Counted from the first letter of the stretch, positions 28,414 through 37,863 are shown. The stretch: DNA of 64,000 nucleotides from Microbacterium sp. HD4P20 (GCF_019449275.2 NZ_JAHZQZ020000012.1:434001-498000), one strand, 5' to 3'. The notes: generated by a model from the letters alone, not told the origin. A program made the numbers and translations.

Positions 28414-28685
28414 TCGCCGAGGCCGTACGTCTATCCCGTCCCGCCCCTGCTCGCCGAGACCGTACGTCCTCGCCGAGACCGTATGTGCGCGACGGCGGCA
28501 GCATGCGTCCTCGCCGAGACAGTACGTACTCGACGAGATGGGGGACACTCGATGAAATCGTGCGTCCTCGACGTGAACAGTTCGCCTACCCGCCGAGACC
28601 GTATGTACTCGCCGAGACCGTATGTGCGCGGTGGCGGCAGCATGCGTCCTCGCCGAGACCGTACGTTCTCGACGAGATGGGGGGC
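28414..28685. repeat. array of paired 17-mers (TCGCCGAGACCGTACGT family)
   Basis: The 430-bp gap upstream of the oxidoreductase holds at least seven close copies of the 17-mer (28414, 28451, 28470, 28511, 28590, 28609, 28650) plus degenerate ones at 28530, 28569 and 28669. They come in pairs at a 19-nt pitch. A 75-nt unit starting at 28470 is repeated at 28609 with 71 of 75 bases identical. The array ends in GGGGG and a purine-rich stretch (28676-28740). Related units occur at 60493 and 61783. Confidence 0.85.
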
Positions 28686-28749
28686 GAGCGGGGAGCGGCG
28701 GGGGCGGCGGGAGAGGGGAGTCAGGCGAGAGGCGCGGCGGGCGAGGGGG

Positions 28750-30291
28750 TCAGGCGGGAGGGTCGAGGGCGCGCAGCGCGGCCCAGAGCTCGGCACGCGT
28801 CGCGAACGACGACAGGTCGCGCCCCAGAACGCGCTCGACCAGCGCGAGCCGGGTGCGAACGGTGTGCCGGTGCACACCGAGGGACTGTGCGGATGCCTCG
28901 TGCGAGCAGTCCTCGTCGAGCCACACCCGCAGCGTGTCGAGCAGGTGCGTGCCGTTCGCGGTGTCGTGCTCGAGGAGCGGTGCGAGGTCGGCACGTGCCA
29001 GCGTGCGGGCATGCTCTCCCAGCGCGGAGAGCACCCCGGTCCGTGACACGTCGGCGAACGCGGTGACCGGCGCAGTGCCCCGATCGCGCGCGGCCCGTGC
29101 CTGGCCGAGCGCACCCGCTATGTCGTCGTAGCCGGTCGGGTCCGAGAGCCCCAGGCGAACCGAGAACCGCTCCGCGACCTCGCGCACGACTCCGAGTCCC
29201 CCGGCGGGGACGACGAGCACCAGCCCGTCGTCGCCGCGCCCGAAGAACAGGCCGCCGCGGTTCTCCTCCACCCGCAGCTCGAGCAGCTCGGCGATGGCGT
29301 CGGCGCGGGCCGCCGAGGCATCCGTCACCGCCACCACGACCGGCGCGGCGGGCAGCGGTCCCCACAGATCGCGCGAGATGCGACGCGCCAGCCCGGGGTC
29401 GCCGCTCAGCAGCGTCTGCAGCAGCCCCGTGCGCAGCGCGGCGCGCGCGCGGCTGAGGCCCTGCTGCTGCTCGAGCGCGAGCCCCGCCATGGCGATGACG
29501 GCGGTCACCACGCCGCGACCCTCTTGGTCGAGGTCGCCGGCAGCGATGGCGATGACGCCGCGCAGGTGTCCGCCGCGGCCGAGCGTCTGCAGGGTGAACG
29601 GGGTCTTGCCCAGTCGCAGCGACGAGCCGGCGCGCGCCCCACGGTGCAGCACCCCGGTGACCTCGCGCTGCAGGCCTTCGGCGGTGTCGGGGTCGAGAGC
29701 ACCGACGGGATGCTCTCGCGACAGCTCACCCGCCGCGTCGAACATGCCCACCCAGGCGTCGAGCTGCCGCGCGAGCTCGGCGACGGTCGCGCCCAGCCCG
29801 TCGGGCCGCAGTGCGGCCAGGGCGATCGCCCGCTGGGCGGCCAGCGCCCAGCTGCGCCGCGCGTACGCCTCGGCGGCGATCGCCTCGGCGTTGGCGCGGG
29901 CGACGGCGATGAAGGGCGTGCGGTAGGGCACCTCGAACAGCGGCATCCGTTCGTCACGGCATGCCGCCACGAGTGCCGGCGGCATCCCGGTGCGGGCGAC
30001 CTCGGTGCCGAAGCCCAGTCCCACGACGCCGCGCGAGGCGAGCCGCCGCACGTACGCGCGGTATACCTCGGGGTCGTCGGGCTCGGCGCCGTGCGGGAAC
30101 TGGGTTCCGGTGGTCAGCAGCACGAGACCTTCCGAGAGGAAGGGCGTGGGATCGGCGAGATCCGTGCTGTGCACCCAGCGGATGGGCCGGTCCAGGGCAC
30201 CGGGCTCGAGGCCGTCCTGGTCGGCGAGAAGGAGGCCCAGGTCGCGGCGGGCGAGCAACGCGCGCAGCGTGGGGGCGTCGGCGGCGTCCAT
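28750..30291 (-). CDS. PucR-family transcriptional regulator
   Basis: 513 residues, ATG 30291 with GAGGA upstream. The N-terminal PucR domain (RWVHSTDLADPTPFLSEGLVLLTTGTQF) is at ~30-90, a central GGDEF-like/PucR middle domain follows, and a C-terminal helix-turn-helix of the PucR type (LRVWLDEDCSHEASAQSLGVHRHTVRTRL) closes the protein. PucR regulators commonly activate purine, amino-acid or GABA catabolism. It is divergent from gabT with a 102-bp shared promoter, so it probably controls the transaminase operon and itself. Confidence 0.9.
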   Translation of the reverse strand: MDAADAPTLRALLARRDLGLLLADQDGLEPGALDRPIRWVHSTDLADPTPFLSEGLVLLTTGTQFPHGAEPDDPEVYRAYVRRLASRGVVGLGFGTEVARTGMPPALVAACRDERMPLFEVPYRTPFIAVARANAEAIAAEAYARRSWALAAQRAIALAALRPDGLGATVAELARQLDAWVGMFDAAGELSREHPVGALDPDTAEGLQREVTGVLHRGARAGSSLRLGKTPFTLQTLGRGGHLRGVIAIAAGDLDQEGRGVVTAVIAMAGLALEQQQGLSRARAALRTGLLQTLLSGDPGLARRISRDLWGPLPAAPVVVAVTDASAARADAIAELLELRVEENRGGLFFGRGDDGLVLVVPAGGLGVVREVAERFSVRLGLSDPTGYDDIAGALGQARAARDRGTAPVTAFADVSRTGVLSALGEHARTLARADLAPLLEHDTANGTHLLDTLRVWLDEDCSHEASAQSLGVHRHTVRTRLALVERVLGRDLSSFATRAELWAALRALDPPA

Positions 30292-30311
30292 GATCCTCGG
30301 CGATCCTTCGG

Positions 30312-30347
30312 TGTACGTCTCGTATAGCTGGCTACAGAGAATGTACA
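30312..30347. promoter_or_regulatory. inverted repeat in the pucR/gabT divergent promoter
   Basis: TGTAC (30312-30316) and GTACA (30343-30347) bracket GTCTC...AGAGA boxes around a central TAGCTGGCTA-like core. A second short repeat, GACGGT-N3-ACCGTC, lies at about 30353-30367. Both are candidate sites for the PucR-family regulator. The only support is symmetry and location. Confidence 0.35.
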
Positions 30348-30393
30348 GGCAGGACGGTGCGACCGTCCGCACGGTCCACATACGCTCGCCGTC

Positions 30394-31767
30394 ATGAGCG
30401 CCATCGCTGCCGAACACCCCGACACTGTCGTCAACACGCCCCTGGGAGGGCCGGGCCTGCCGCAGGAGCGCCGCCTGGTCACCAGCATCCCGGGTCCTCG
30501 CTCACAGGAGCTCATCGACCGCAAGGCGCAGGCCGTTGCCGCCGGCGTCGGTCACACCGCCGCGGTGCACGCGGTGGCCGCGGGAGGAGGCGTCATCGTC
30601 GACGCCGACGGCAACTCGCTCATCGACCTCGGCTCGGGCATCGCGGTCACGACGATCGGCAACGCGCACCCGAAGGTCGTCGCCGCCGTGCAGGAGCAGG
30701 TCGCCCAGTTCACCCACACGTGCTTCATGATCGCGCCGTACGAGTCGTATGTCAGCGTCGCCGAGGCACTCAACCGCATCACCCCGGGCGAGCACGCCAA
30801 GAAGAGCGCGCTGTTCAACTCCGGTGCCGAGGCCGTCGAGAACGCGGTCAAGATCGCCCGCAAGTTCACCGGCAAGCAGGCCGTCGTCGCGTTCGACCAC
30901 GGCTACCACGGCCGCACCAACCTCACGATGGCCCTCACCGCGAAGTCGATGCCCTACAAGAGCGGCTTCGGCCCCTTCGCGTCGGAGATCTACCGCGCGC
31001 CGCTGTCGTACCCGTTCCGCGACCGCCTCGACGGGGTGGTGGCCGCCAAGAAGGCGATCTCGGTCATCGAGAAGCAGGTCGGTGCCGACAACCTCGCGGC
31101 CGTCATCATCGAGCCCATCCAGGGCGAGGGCGGCTTCATCGTCCCCGCCGACGGCTTCCTGCCGACGATCGTGGACTGGTGCCGGGCGAACGACGTGGTG
31201 TTCATCGCCGACGAGATCCAGACCGGCTTCGCCCGCACGGGCGAGATGTTCGCGAGCGACCTGTTCGGCATCGTTCCCGACCTGATCACGACCGCCAAGG
31301 GCATCGCGGGCGGGCTGCCGCTGGCGGCGGTCACCGGCCGGGCCGAGATCATGGATGCCGCCCACACGGGCGGCCTCGGCGGCACCTACGGCGGCAACCC
31401 CATCGCGTGCGCAGCGGCGCTTGCCGCCATCGACGTGTTCGAGAACGACGGCATGATCGAGCGCGCCCGCGAGATCGGCGCGATCCTCACCGACCGCCTC
31501 GGTGCGCTCCAGGCCGCGGACCCCCGCATCGGCGACGTGCGTGGCCACGGGGCGATGATGGCCGCCGAGTTCGTCGACCCGGCGACGGGGGAGCCGGATG
31601 CCGCGCTCACCGCCGCCGTCGCCAAGACCTGCATCGCCCAGGGCGTCATCGTCCTCACGTGCGGCACCTACGGGAACGTGATCCGCTTCCTGCCACCGCT
31701 GTCCATCCCCGACGACCTGCTCCACGAGGGCCTGGGCGTCGTTGCCGCGGCGCTCGCCTCGGCCTGA
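30394..31767 (+). CDS. gabT: 4-aminobutyrate transaminase
   Basis: 457 residues, class III PLP aminotransferase. It converts 4-aminobutyrate plus 2-oxoglutarate to succinate semialdehyde and glutamate. D273 (FIADEIQTGFARTG) and the PLP lysine K302 (TTAKGIAGGLPL) are present, with LFNSGAEAVENAVKIAR and FDHGYHGRTNLTMALT. This is the family's usual length and signature. It lies downstream of the divergent PucR regulator and ahead of amine oxidase, permease and semialdehyde dehydrogenase genes, which supports the GABA assignment over ornithine-type relatives. Confidence 0.92.
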   Translation: MSAIAAEHPDTVVNTPLGGPGLPQERRLVTSIPGPRSQELIDRKAQAVAAGVGHTAAVHAVAAGGGVIVDADGNSLIDLGSGIAVTTIGNAHPKVVAAVQEQVAQFTHTCFMIAPYESYVSVAEALNRITPGEHAKKSALFNSGAEAVENAVKIARKFTGKQAVVAFDHGYHGRTNLTMALTAKSMPYKSGFGPFASEIYRAPLSYPFRDRLDGVVAAKKAISVIEKQVGADNLAAVIIEPIQGEGGFIVPADGFLPTIVDWCRANDVVFIADEIQTGFARTGEMFASDLFGIVPDLITTAKGIAGGLPLAAVTGRAEIMDAAHTGGLGGTYGGNPIACAAALAAIDVFENDGMIERAREIGAILTDRLGALQAADPRIGDVRGHGAMMAAEFVDPATGEPDAALTAAVAKTCIAQGVIVLTCGTYGNVIRFLPPLSIPDDLLHEGLGVVAAALASA

Positions 31768-31791
31768 GCCGGAGCCATCCCCCTCCCGTCG

Positions 31792-31862
31792 TGTCCCGAT
31801 CCCTCGACTGCATGTCCCGATTCGCGGCGATGTGAAGCGCTTATGTGAGGGAATTCGGGACA
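31792..31862. repeat. TGTCCCGA element, copy 2 (gabT-amine oxidase gap)
   Basis: TGTCCCGA at 31792 and 31813, inverse TCGGGACA at 31855: exactly the 21-nt and 42-nt offsets of the copy at 23298-23368. Sequence between the boxes is largely different, apart from TT after the second box. The element lies inside the operon between gabT and the amine oxidase gene. Confidence 0.75.
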
Positions 31863-31941
31863 TGGATGCCGCCGCCCGGCTCGCACCGCGTTCGGTGCAG
31901 CGCGGAACCTGGCAGCGCGGAACCTGACAAAGGAGTTGAAA

Positions 31942-33303
31942 GTGACCGAGATCACCCGAGACGTCGTCATCGTCGGTGCCGGCGCCGCCGGCACGACGGC
32001 CGCGAACGAGCTGAGGAAGTCCGGCCTCTCGGTCGTCGTCCTCGAGGCTCGCGACCGCGTCGGCGGCCGGCTGTGGACCGACGTCGTAGACGGCGCCACG
32101 CTCGAGATCGGCGGCCAATGGGTGTCTCCCGACCAGGAGGCGCTGAAAGAGACGATCGCCGAGCTCGGCCTCGAGACCTACCGCCGATACCGCGAAGGCG
32201 ACTCGGTCTACATCGGTCGCGACGGTGAGCGCCGGCGGTTCACGGGTGAGATCTTCCCGGTGGCGGCCGAGACCGAGAAGGAGATCGTGCGCCTCATCGA
32301 CCTGCTCGACGACATGGTCGCCCAGGTCGATCCCGACCGGCCCTGGGAGCACCCGGACGCCGAGACCCTGGACCGCATCTCGTTCGAGGCGTGGCTCGAG
32401 GAGCAGACCGACGACCAGGAGGCGCGCGACAACATCGCCCTCTTCATCGCCGGCGCGATGCTCACCAAGCCCGCGTACGCCTTCTCGGCGCTGCAGGCGC
32501 TGCTGATGGCTGCGAGCGCGGGCAGCTTCAGTCATCTGGTCGACGCCGACTACATCCTCGACGAGCGCGTCATCGGCGGTCTGCAGCAGGTGCCGCTGCT
32601 GCTTGCCGAGCGCCTGGGCGACGACGTCCTGCTCGAGCAGCCCGTGCACACGATCAGGTGGGGCCAGGACGGAGTCACCGTGCTCACCGACGGCGGCCTG
32701 ACCGTGCGCGGGCGCTTCGCGATCCTCGCCCACGCGCCGATCCTCTATCCCTGGATCGACTTCACGCCGGCGCTGCCCCGCCTGAAGCAGCAGATGCATC
32801 AGCACATCTCGATGGGCTTCGTCATCAAGGTGCACGCGGTGTACGACCGCCCGTTCTGGCGTGAGCAGGGCCTGTCGGGCACCGCATTCAGCCCGTACGA
32901 GACCGCGCACGAGGCCTACGACAACACCAACCACGGCGACGAGCGGGGCACGCTCGTCGGCTTCGTGTCGGATCGCGATGCCGACGACCTCTTCCGCGTG
33001 TCGGCCGAGGAGCGCAAGGCGCGCATCCTCGAGTCGCTGTCGCACTACTACGGACCCGAGGCTCTCGAGCCCGTCGTGTACTTCGAGAGCGACTGGGGTG
33101 CCGAGGAGTGGACGCGCGGCGCGTACGCCGCGAGCTTCGACCTCGGCGGGCTCGCCCGCTACGGCGCCGACCTGCGCACCCCCGTCGGCCCGATCCACTT
33201 CGCCTGCAGCGACATGGCCGGAGCCGGCTACCAGCACGTCGACGGTGCCATCCGCATGGGCCGGCTCGTCGCGGCCGCCATTGTCGAGCAGGCCCACCGA
33301 TGA
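31942..33303 (+). CDS. flavin amine oxidase (putrescine/tyramine oxidase-like)
   Basis: 453 residues. GTG 31942 is preferred over TTG 31936 because AAGGAG lies 6 nt before it. FAD motif VVIVGAGAAGTTAANEL, then EARDRVGGRLWT and IGGQWVSPDQ, and a C-terminal HFACSDMAGAGYQHVDGAIRMG typical of the monoamine-oxidase fold. It would deaminate putrescine or a related amine to an aldehyde with H2O2. With gabT, the permease and the semialdehyde dehydrogenase this forms a plausible putrescine-to-succinate route. Tyramine oxidase is the alternative. Confidence 0.85.
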   Translation: MTEITRDVVIVGAGAAGTTAANELRKSGLSVVVLEARDRVGGRLWTDVVDGATLEIGGQWVSPDQEALKETIAELGLETYRRYREGDSVYIGRDGERRRFTGEIFPVAAETEKEIVRLIDLLDDMVAQVDPDRPWEHPDAETLDRISFEAWLEEQTDDQEARDNIALFIAGAMLTKPAYAFSALQALLMAASAGSFSHLVDADYILDERVIGGLQQVPLLLAERLGDDVLLEQPVHTIRWGQDGVTVLTDGGLTVRGRFAILAHAPILYPWIDFTPALPRLKQQMHQHISMGFVIKVHAVYDRPFWREQGLSGTAFSPYETAHEAYDNTNHGDERGTLVGFVSDRDADDLFRVSAEERKARILESLSHYYGPEALEPVVYFESDWGAEEWTRGAYAASFDLGGLARYGADLRTPVGPIHFACSDMAGAGYQHVDGAIRMGRLVAAAIVEQAHR

Positions 33304-34193
33304 CCGGCCGCATCGTGGTGGGATACACCGCCACCGACGCGGGCGCCGATGCCGTGGCCGTCGGCGCGCGCCTGGCCGCGGCATCCGGATCCGCCGTCGA
33401 CCTCGTCGTGGTGCTCCCCTCGGACCAGCGCAGCGTCATCACACCGCCCGACGCGAGCTATGACCGCTACCTGCAGCAGCAGGCGGAGTCCTGGCTCACC
33501 GAGGCGGCGAAAGGGATTCCGGATGCCACGGCCCGCAGCTTTCACGTACGGTTCGCCGACTCGTTCGCCGAGGGGCTGATCGCGCTCGCCGACGAACTGG
33601 GCGCTTCTCACATCGTCGTCGGCGCGGCCAATGGGGGACTGCGTGGCCGGCACCGCCTCGGCACCGTCGCGAACGAGCTGCTGCACTCGTCCGACGTGCC
33701 CGTTGTGCTCGCCCCGGAGGGTTCGCGTCGCAGCGCCGCCGGTGCGGTGACGCGGATCACCGCGGCCGTCGGCACACGCCCCGGCGCCGACGCGCTGATG
33801 CACGAGGCCATCGCGCTCGCCGCGGCCACCGACGCCAAGCTGCGTCTGCTGTCGCTCGTGTCCGTCGACCTGCCGGCGAGCGTGGACACCGGCGTGATCC
33901 GTATCGCCGGCGCCGCCCACGCCGACGATGTGCTGACGCGGGCGCTCGAAGCGCTCCCTGCGGGCATCGAGGCCGAGGTGGTCGTCGCACGTGGCGACAG
34001 CATCGAAGACGCGGTCGCCCACCTGGACTGGCAGCCCGGCGAACTCGCCGTCGTGGGCTCCAGCCGACTGGCGCAGCCGCGCCGACTCTTTCTCGGCTCG
34101 ACCGCGGCGAAGATGCTGCACGAGCTGCCCGTCCCGATGGTCGTCGTGCCCCGCACGCGTGATCACGACAGCAAGAACGGAGCGCAGCAATGA
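33300..34193 (+). CDS. universal stress protein, two UspA domains
   Basis: 297 residues; ATG 33300 overlaps the oxidase stop, and the end overlaps the permease start (ATGA on both sides). Two tandem UspA folds: the first starts RIVVGYTATDAGADAVAVGA, the second near residue 155. The second half ends with GSSRLAQPRRLFLGSTAAKMLHE, the nucleotide-binding pattern G-2x-G/S-9x-G-S. Its embedding in the amine operon suggests a role in tolerating the H2O2 or aldehydes made there, or in transporter control; both are inference. Confidence 0.88.
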   Translation: MTGRIVVGYTATDAGADAVAVGARLAAASGSAVDLVVVLPSDQRSVITPPDASYDRYLQQQAESWLTEAAKGIPDATARSFHVRFADSFAEGLIALADELGASHIVVGAANGGLRGRHRLGTVANELLHSSDVPVVLAPEGSRRSAAGAVTRITAAVGTRPGADALMHEAIALAAATDAKLRLLSLVSVDLPASVDTGVIRIAGAAHADDVLTRALEALPAGIEAEVVVARGDSIEDAVAHLDWQPGELAVVGSSRLAQPRRLFLGSTAAKMLHELPVPMVVVPRTRDHDSKNGAQQ

Positions 34194-35752
34194 GTGCTGC
34201 CCAGGATTCGCGGATGCCGGTGGCCGAGGCATCCGCTCCGCCCACCGGCGAGCTGTCGAAGAAGGGCCTGAGCGCCGGAACCGTCGGCATGATCGGCGCC
34301 GTGGTGATCGGCATCTCGACCATCGCGCCCGCGTACACGCTCACGGCATCCCTCGGCCCGACCGTCTCCGCCGTCGGCGTACAGGTGCCGGCCATCATCC
34401 TCGTCGGGTTCATCCCGATGCTGCTCGTCGCCCTCGGCTACCGTGAACTCAACCGGGCGATGCCCGACTCGGGCACGTCGTTCACGTGGGGCGTGCGCGC
34501 GTTCGGACCCTGGATCGGCTGGATGACGGGGTGGGGCCTGGTCGCGGCCACCGTCATCGTGCTGTCCAACCTCGCCGGCATCGCGGTCGAGTTCCTCTTT
34601 CTGCTGATCGCACAGCTGACGCGGCAGCCCGCGATCGCCGACCTCGCGTTCAACCCCTTCATCAACGTCGCGGTGTGTCTGCTGTTCATGCTGGGCGCGA
34701 CGCTCGTCTCGTACCGCGACATGCAGACGACGCAGAAGTTCCAGTACGTGCTCGTGGGCTTTCAGGTGGTCGTGCTCGTGCTGTTCTCGGTGACGGCGAT
34801 CGTCAAGGCCGTCAACGGCGAAGCGGTCGAGCCGACGGCTTTCGACTGGGCGTGGCTGAACCCGTTCGCGGTGGACTCGTTCTCGTCGTTCGCGGCGGGT
34901 CTGTCGCTGTCGATCTTCATCTTCTGGGGCTGGGACGTCGTCCTGACGATGAACGAGGAGACGAAGAACCCCGAGAAGACCCCGGGTCGCGCCGCGACGG
35001 TGACGATCGCTCTCATCGTGTGCCTGTACCTCATGATCTCGATCGGGCTCATCATGTTCGCCGGCGTCGGCACGGGCGAGTACGGCCTGGGCAACGAGGA
35101 CATCTCGGCCAACGTGTTCTTCGCCCTCTCGGACCCCGTGCTCGGGCCGCTGGCGTTCCTGGTCTCGCTCGCGGTGCTGTCGAGCTCGGCGGCGTCGCTG
35201 CAGTCCACAGCGGTGGGACCGGCCAGGACTCTGCTGGCGATGGGCCACTACGGGGCGCTGCCGCCGAAGTTCGCCTCGGTGAGCCCTCGATTCTTCACAC
35301 CGGGCTATGCGACCATCGTGGCCGCCGTCGTCGCGTCGGTGTTCTACGCCGTGATGCGGCTGATCAGCGAGAGCGTGCTCACCGACACGATCATCTCGCT
35401 CGGCATGATGATCTGCTTCTACTACGGGCTCACCGCGTTCGCGTGCGTGTGGTACTTCCGCAAGCAGTGGTTCGACTCGGTGCGTTCGTTCCTGCTCACC
35501 TTCCTCAGCCCGCTGGTGGGCGGCGCGATCCTCGCCGTCCTGTTCGTGACGACGCTGTTCGACTCGATGGACCCGGACTACGGCAGCGGGTCGAGCATCG
35601 GCGGCATCGGCCTGGTGTTCGTGCTCGGCGTGACCGTCATCCTCGTGGGCGTGGTCATCATGTTCTGGCAGGCCGTCAAGCGTCCGGCGTTCTTCCGCGG
35701 CGAGACACTCGGTATGGACGCCCCCGAAAGCCTTCGACGCCGGCGCTCTTGA
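34190..35752 (+). CDS. APC-family amino acid/polyamine permease
   Basis: 520 residues, about 12 membrane segments beginning at GTVGMIGAVVIGISTIAPAYTL. APC-superfamily features include GTSFTWGVRAFGPWIGWMTGW in the second to third segments and the FWGWDVVLTMNEETKNPEKTPG loop after segment six. It is coupled by ATGA to the usp gene. Within an operon for putrescine/GABA breakdown it most likely imports the amine or amino acid. Confidence 0.9.
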   Translation: MSAAQDSRMPVAEASAPPTGELSKKGLSAGTVGMIGAVVIGISTIAPAYTLTASLGPTVSAVGVQVPAIILVGFIPMLLVALGYRELNRAMPDSGTSFTWGVRAFGPWIGWMTGWGLVAATVIVLSNLAGIAVEFLFLLIAQLTRQPAIADLAFNPFINVAVCLLFMLGATLVSYRDMQTTQKFQYVLVGFQVVVLVLFSVTAIVKAVNGEAVEPTAFDWAWLNPFAVDSFSSFAAGLSLSIFIFWGWDVVLTMNEETKNPEKTPGRAATVTIALIVCLYLMISIGLIMFAGVGTGEYGLGNEDISANVFFALSDPVLGPLAFLVSLAVLSSSAASLQSTAVGPARTLLAMGHYGALPPKFASVSPRFFTPGYATIVAAVVASVFYAVMRLISESVLTDTIISLGMMICFYYGLTAFACVWYFRKQWFDSVRSFLLTFLSPLVGGAILAVLFVTTLFDSMDPDYGSGSSIGGIGLVFVLGVTVILVGVVIMFWQAVKRPAFFRGETLGMDAPESLRRRRS

Positions 35753-35810
35753 GGAGCAGACTGGCGGAGCGGCAACCTGTGAAACACCCACCCCGATCGG
35801 AGACAACACC

Positions 35811-37175
35811 ATGAGCGACTACGCCGTCGTCAACCCCGCAACGGGCGAGACCCTGGCCACGTACCCCACCATCGCCGACGACGCGCTCGAGGGCGTGATC
35901 GCGCGAGCGGATGCCGCCTTCCGGACGTGGCGCGATCTGCCGGTGGCGGAGCGGGCCGCAGGCATCCGCAGGGTCGCCGAGCTGCACCGCGAGCGACGGG
36001 ACGAGCTCGCGGCCATCATCGTGCGCGAGATGGGCAAGCCGCTGTCGGCGGCGCTGGCGGAGGTGGACTTCGCCGCCGACATCACCGAGTACTACGCCGA
36101 CAACGCCGAGAAGATCACGGCCGACCAGCCGATCGACATCCTGGGCGAGGGCTCCGCGGTGATCCGCCGGTCGCCGCTGGGCGTGCTGCTGGGCATCATG
36201 CCGTGGAACTTCCCGTACTACCAGGTGGCCCGCTTCGCCGCCCCCAACGTCGTGGTCGGCAACACCATCCTGCTCAAGCACGCTCCGCAGTGCCCCGAGT
36301 CGGCGGCGGCCATCGAGAAGATGTACGCGGATGCCGGACTCGGTGACGGCGTGTACACCAATGTGTACGCGACCAACGAGCAGGCGGCGACGATCATCGC
36401 GGACCGCCGCGTGCAGGGCGTCTCGGTGACCGGTTCGGAGCGCGCGGGATCCGCCGTCGCGTCGCTGGCCGGCCAGCACCTCAAGAAGGTAGCCCTCGAG
36501 CTCGGTGGCTCGGATCCCTTCATCGTGCTGTCCACCGACGATCTCGATGCCACCGTGGCGGCGGCCGTCGAGGCTCGGATGGACAACAACGGCCAGTCCT
36601 GCAACGCACCCAAGCGCTTCATCGTGCAGGAGGGGCTGTACCAGGACTTCCTCGAGAAGTTCACGGCCGCCATGACCGAGAGCAAGATGGGCGACCCGTT
36701 CGCCGACGACACCATCCTGGGCCCGCTGTCGTCGGTCGCCGCCGCCGAGCGTCTGCAGGAGCAGGTCGACCGTGCCGTCGCGCAGGGTGCGCGTCTGGTC
36801 GCCGGCGGAACGCGCGACGGCGCGTTCTACGAGCCGACCGTGCTCACCGATGTCACGCCCGACATGGACGTCTACCGTGAGGAGCTGTTCGGCCCCGCCG
36901 GTGTCGTCTACAAGGTGGCGGACGAGGACGAAGCGGTCCAGCTCGCGAACGACACCGCCTTCGGTCTCGGCTCGTACGTGTACACGACCGACCCCGAGCA
37001 GGCAGAGCGCATCGCGAACAAGATCGACGCCGGCATGGTCTACGTGAACACCGTGCTCGCGGACTCGCCCGAGCTGCCCTTCGGCGGCGTCAAGCGGTCC
37101 GGCACCTCGCGCGAGATGGGCCTGCTGGCGGCCGACGAGTTCGTCAACAAGAAGCTCATCCGCACCGCGCCGTGA
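35811..37175 (+). CDS. NAD(P)-dependent succinate-semialdehyde/aminobutyraldehyde dehydrogenase
   Basis: 454 residues, aldehyde dehydrogenase fold of the short GabD1/SSADH type (no long N-terminal arm). Catalytic C264 (NNGQSCNAPKRF) and base E230 (KKVALELGGSDPF) are present. PWNFPYYQVARFAAPNVVVG and the C-terminal ELPFGGVKRSGTSREMG are typical of the subgroup. It would complete the route by oxidising succinate semialdehyde, or the aminobutanal made by the oxidase. It ends 251 bp before the tRNA-Trp gene. That gap shows a -10-like TACACT at 37311-37316 and otherwise only short inverted repeats. Confidence 0.88.
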   Translation: MSDYAVVNPATGETLATYPTIADDALEGVIARADAAFRTWRDLPVAERAAGIRRVAELHRERRDELAAIIVREMGKPLSAALAEVDFAADITEYYADNAEKITADQPIDILGEGSAVIRRSPLGVLLGIMPWNFPYYQVARFAAPNVVVGNTILLKHAPQCPESAAAIEKMYADAGLGDGVYTNVYATNEQAATIIADRRVQGVSVTGSERAGSAVASLAGQHLKKVALELGGSDPFIVLSTDDLDATVAAAVEARMDNNGQSCNAPKRFIVQEGLYQDFLEKFTAAMTESKMGDPFADDTILGPLSSVAAAERLQEQVDRAVAQGARLVAGGTRDGAFYEPTVLTDVTPDMDVYREELFGPAGVVYKVADEDEAVQLANDTAFGLGSYVYTTDPEQAERIANKIDAGMVYVNTVLADSPELPFGGVKRSGTSREMGLLAADEFVNKKLIRTAP

Positions 37176-37426
37176 GGCGTTCGCTCGTCGTCGAAGCGTC
37201 GCGAATGGCCGCTCGCGCTCGTACGCGGCAGCCGTTTGCGACGGCTCGGCGCGAGCTGCGCGAGGCGGTCCGAGCGGGCGGGCCAGTTCGCGGGGTCTGC
37301 GGGCATGCCGTACACTGGATCGTGCAGTTGAAGTCTGCATTCTTTCGCCGTGCCCGTCGACCGGGTAGGCCCCTCTCGCTCAGGTGACGGGGAAGAGTGC
37401 GGGTTTCCCGAGACCTCCGGGTCTCT

Positions 37427-37499
<73 letters not shown>

Positions 37500-37581
37500 C
37501 GCGTCAGCGCGACGCCGGTGACATGCCGGCGGTTGACAAAGACAGTGTGTCGGCCCACGTCGACTCACGGAAGGTAATCAG

Positions 37582-37863
37582 GTGGCATCGATGGTTCAGG
37601 ACGAGCCGAAGGGCGAGGTCGTCCCCGCAAACGGAACGACCGCTCCCCGCGAGAAGAAGCCGAACGTCTTCGCTCGCATCGCCCTGTTCATCCGTCAGGT
37701 CTTCGCCGAGCTTCGCAAGGTCGTCACGCCGACGCGCCAGGAGCTGCTGAAGTACACGGCGGTGGTACTCGGCTTCGTCGTGGTCATGATGGCGATCGTC
37801 TACGGCCTGGACGTGCTGTTCGTGTGGATCACGTCGTACGTCTTCGGAGTGCCGAGCGCCTGA
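37582..37863 (+). CDS. secE: preprotein translocase subunit SecE
   Basis: 93 residues. GTG 37582 is chosen because GGAAGG lies 7 nt upstream; the internal ATG at 37591 is too far from it. After a hydrophilic N-terminus comes the SecE signature [24 protein letters not shown] and one membrane segment ([20 protein letters not shown]). It clamps SecY in the Sec translocon. It is followed by nusG in the usual order. Confidence 0.95.
   Translation: MASMVQDEPKGEVVPANGTTAPREKKPNVFARIALFIRQVFAELRKVVTPTRQELLKYTAVVLGFVVVMMAIVYGLDVLFVWITSYVFGVPSA

Noticed and set aside
28414..28685. CRISPR array
   Set aside because: Copies are spaced irregularly (19-54 nt start to start), the intervening sequence is partly repeated as well, and no cas gene is near.
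30502..33384. 960-codon open frame on the minus strand
   Set aside because: It lies opposite gabT and the amine oxidase, is rich in Arg, His, Asp and Gly as expected for an antisense frame of GC-rich DNA, and matches no family pattern.
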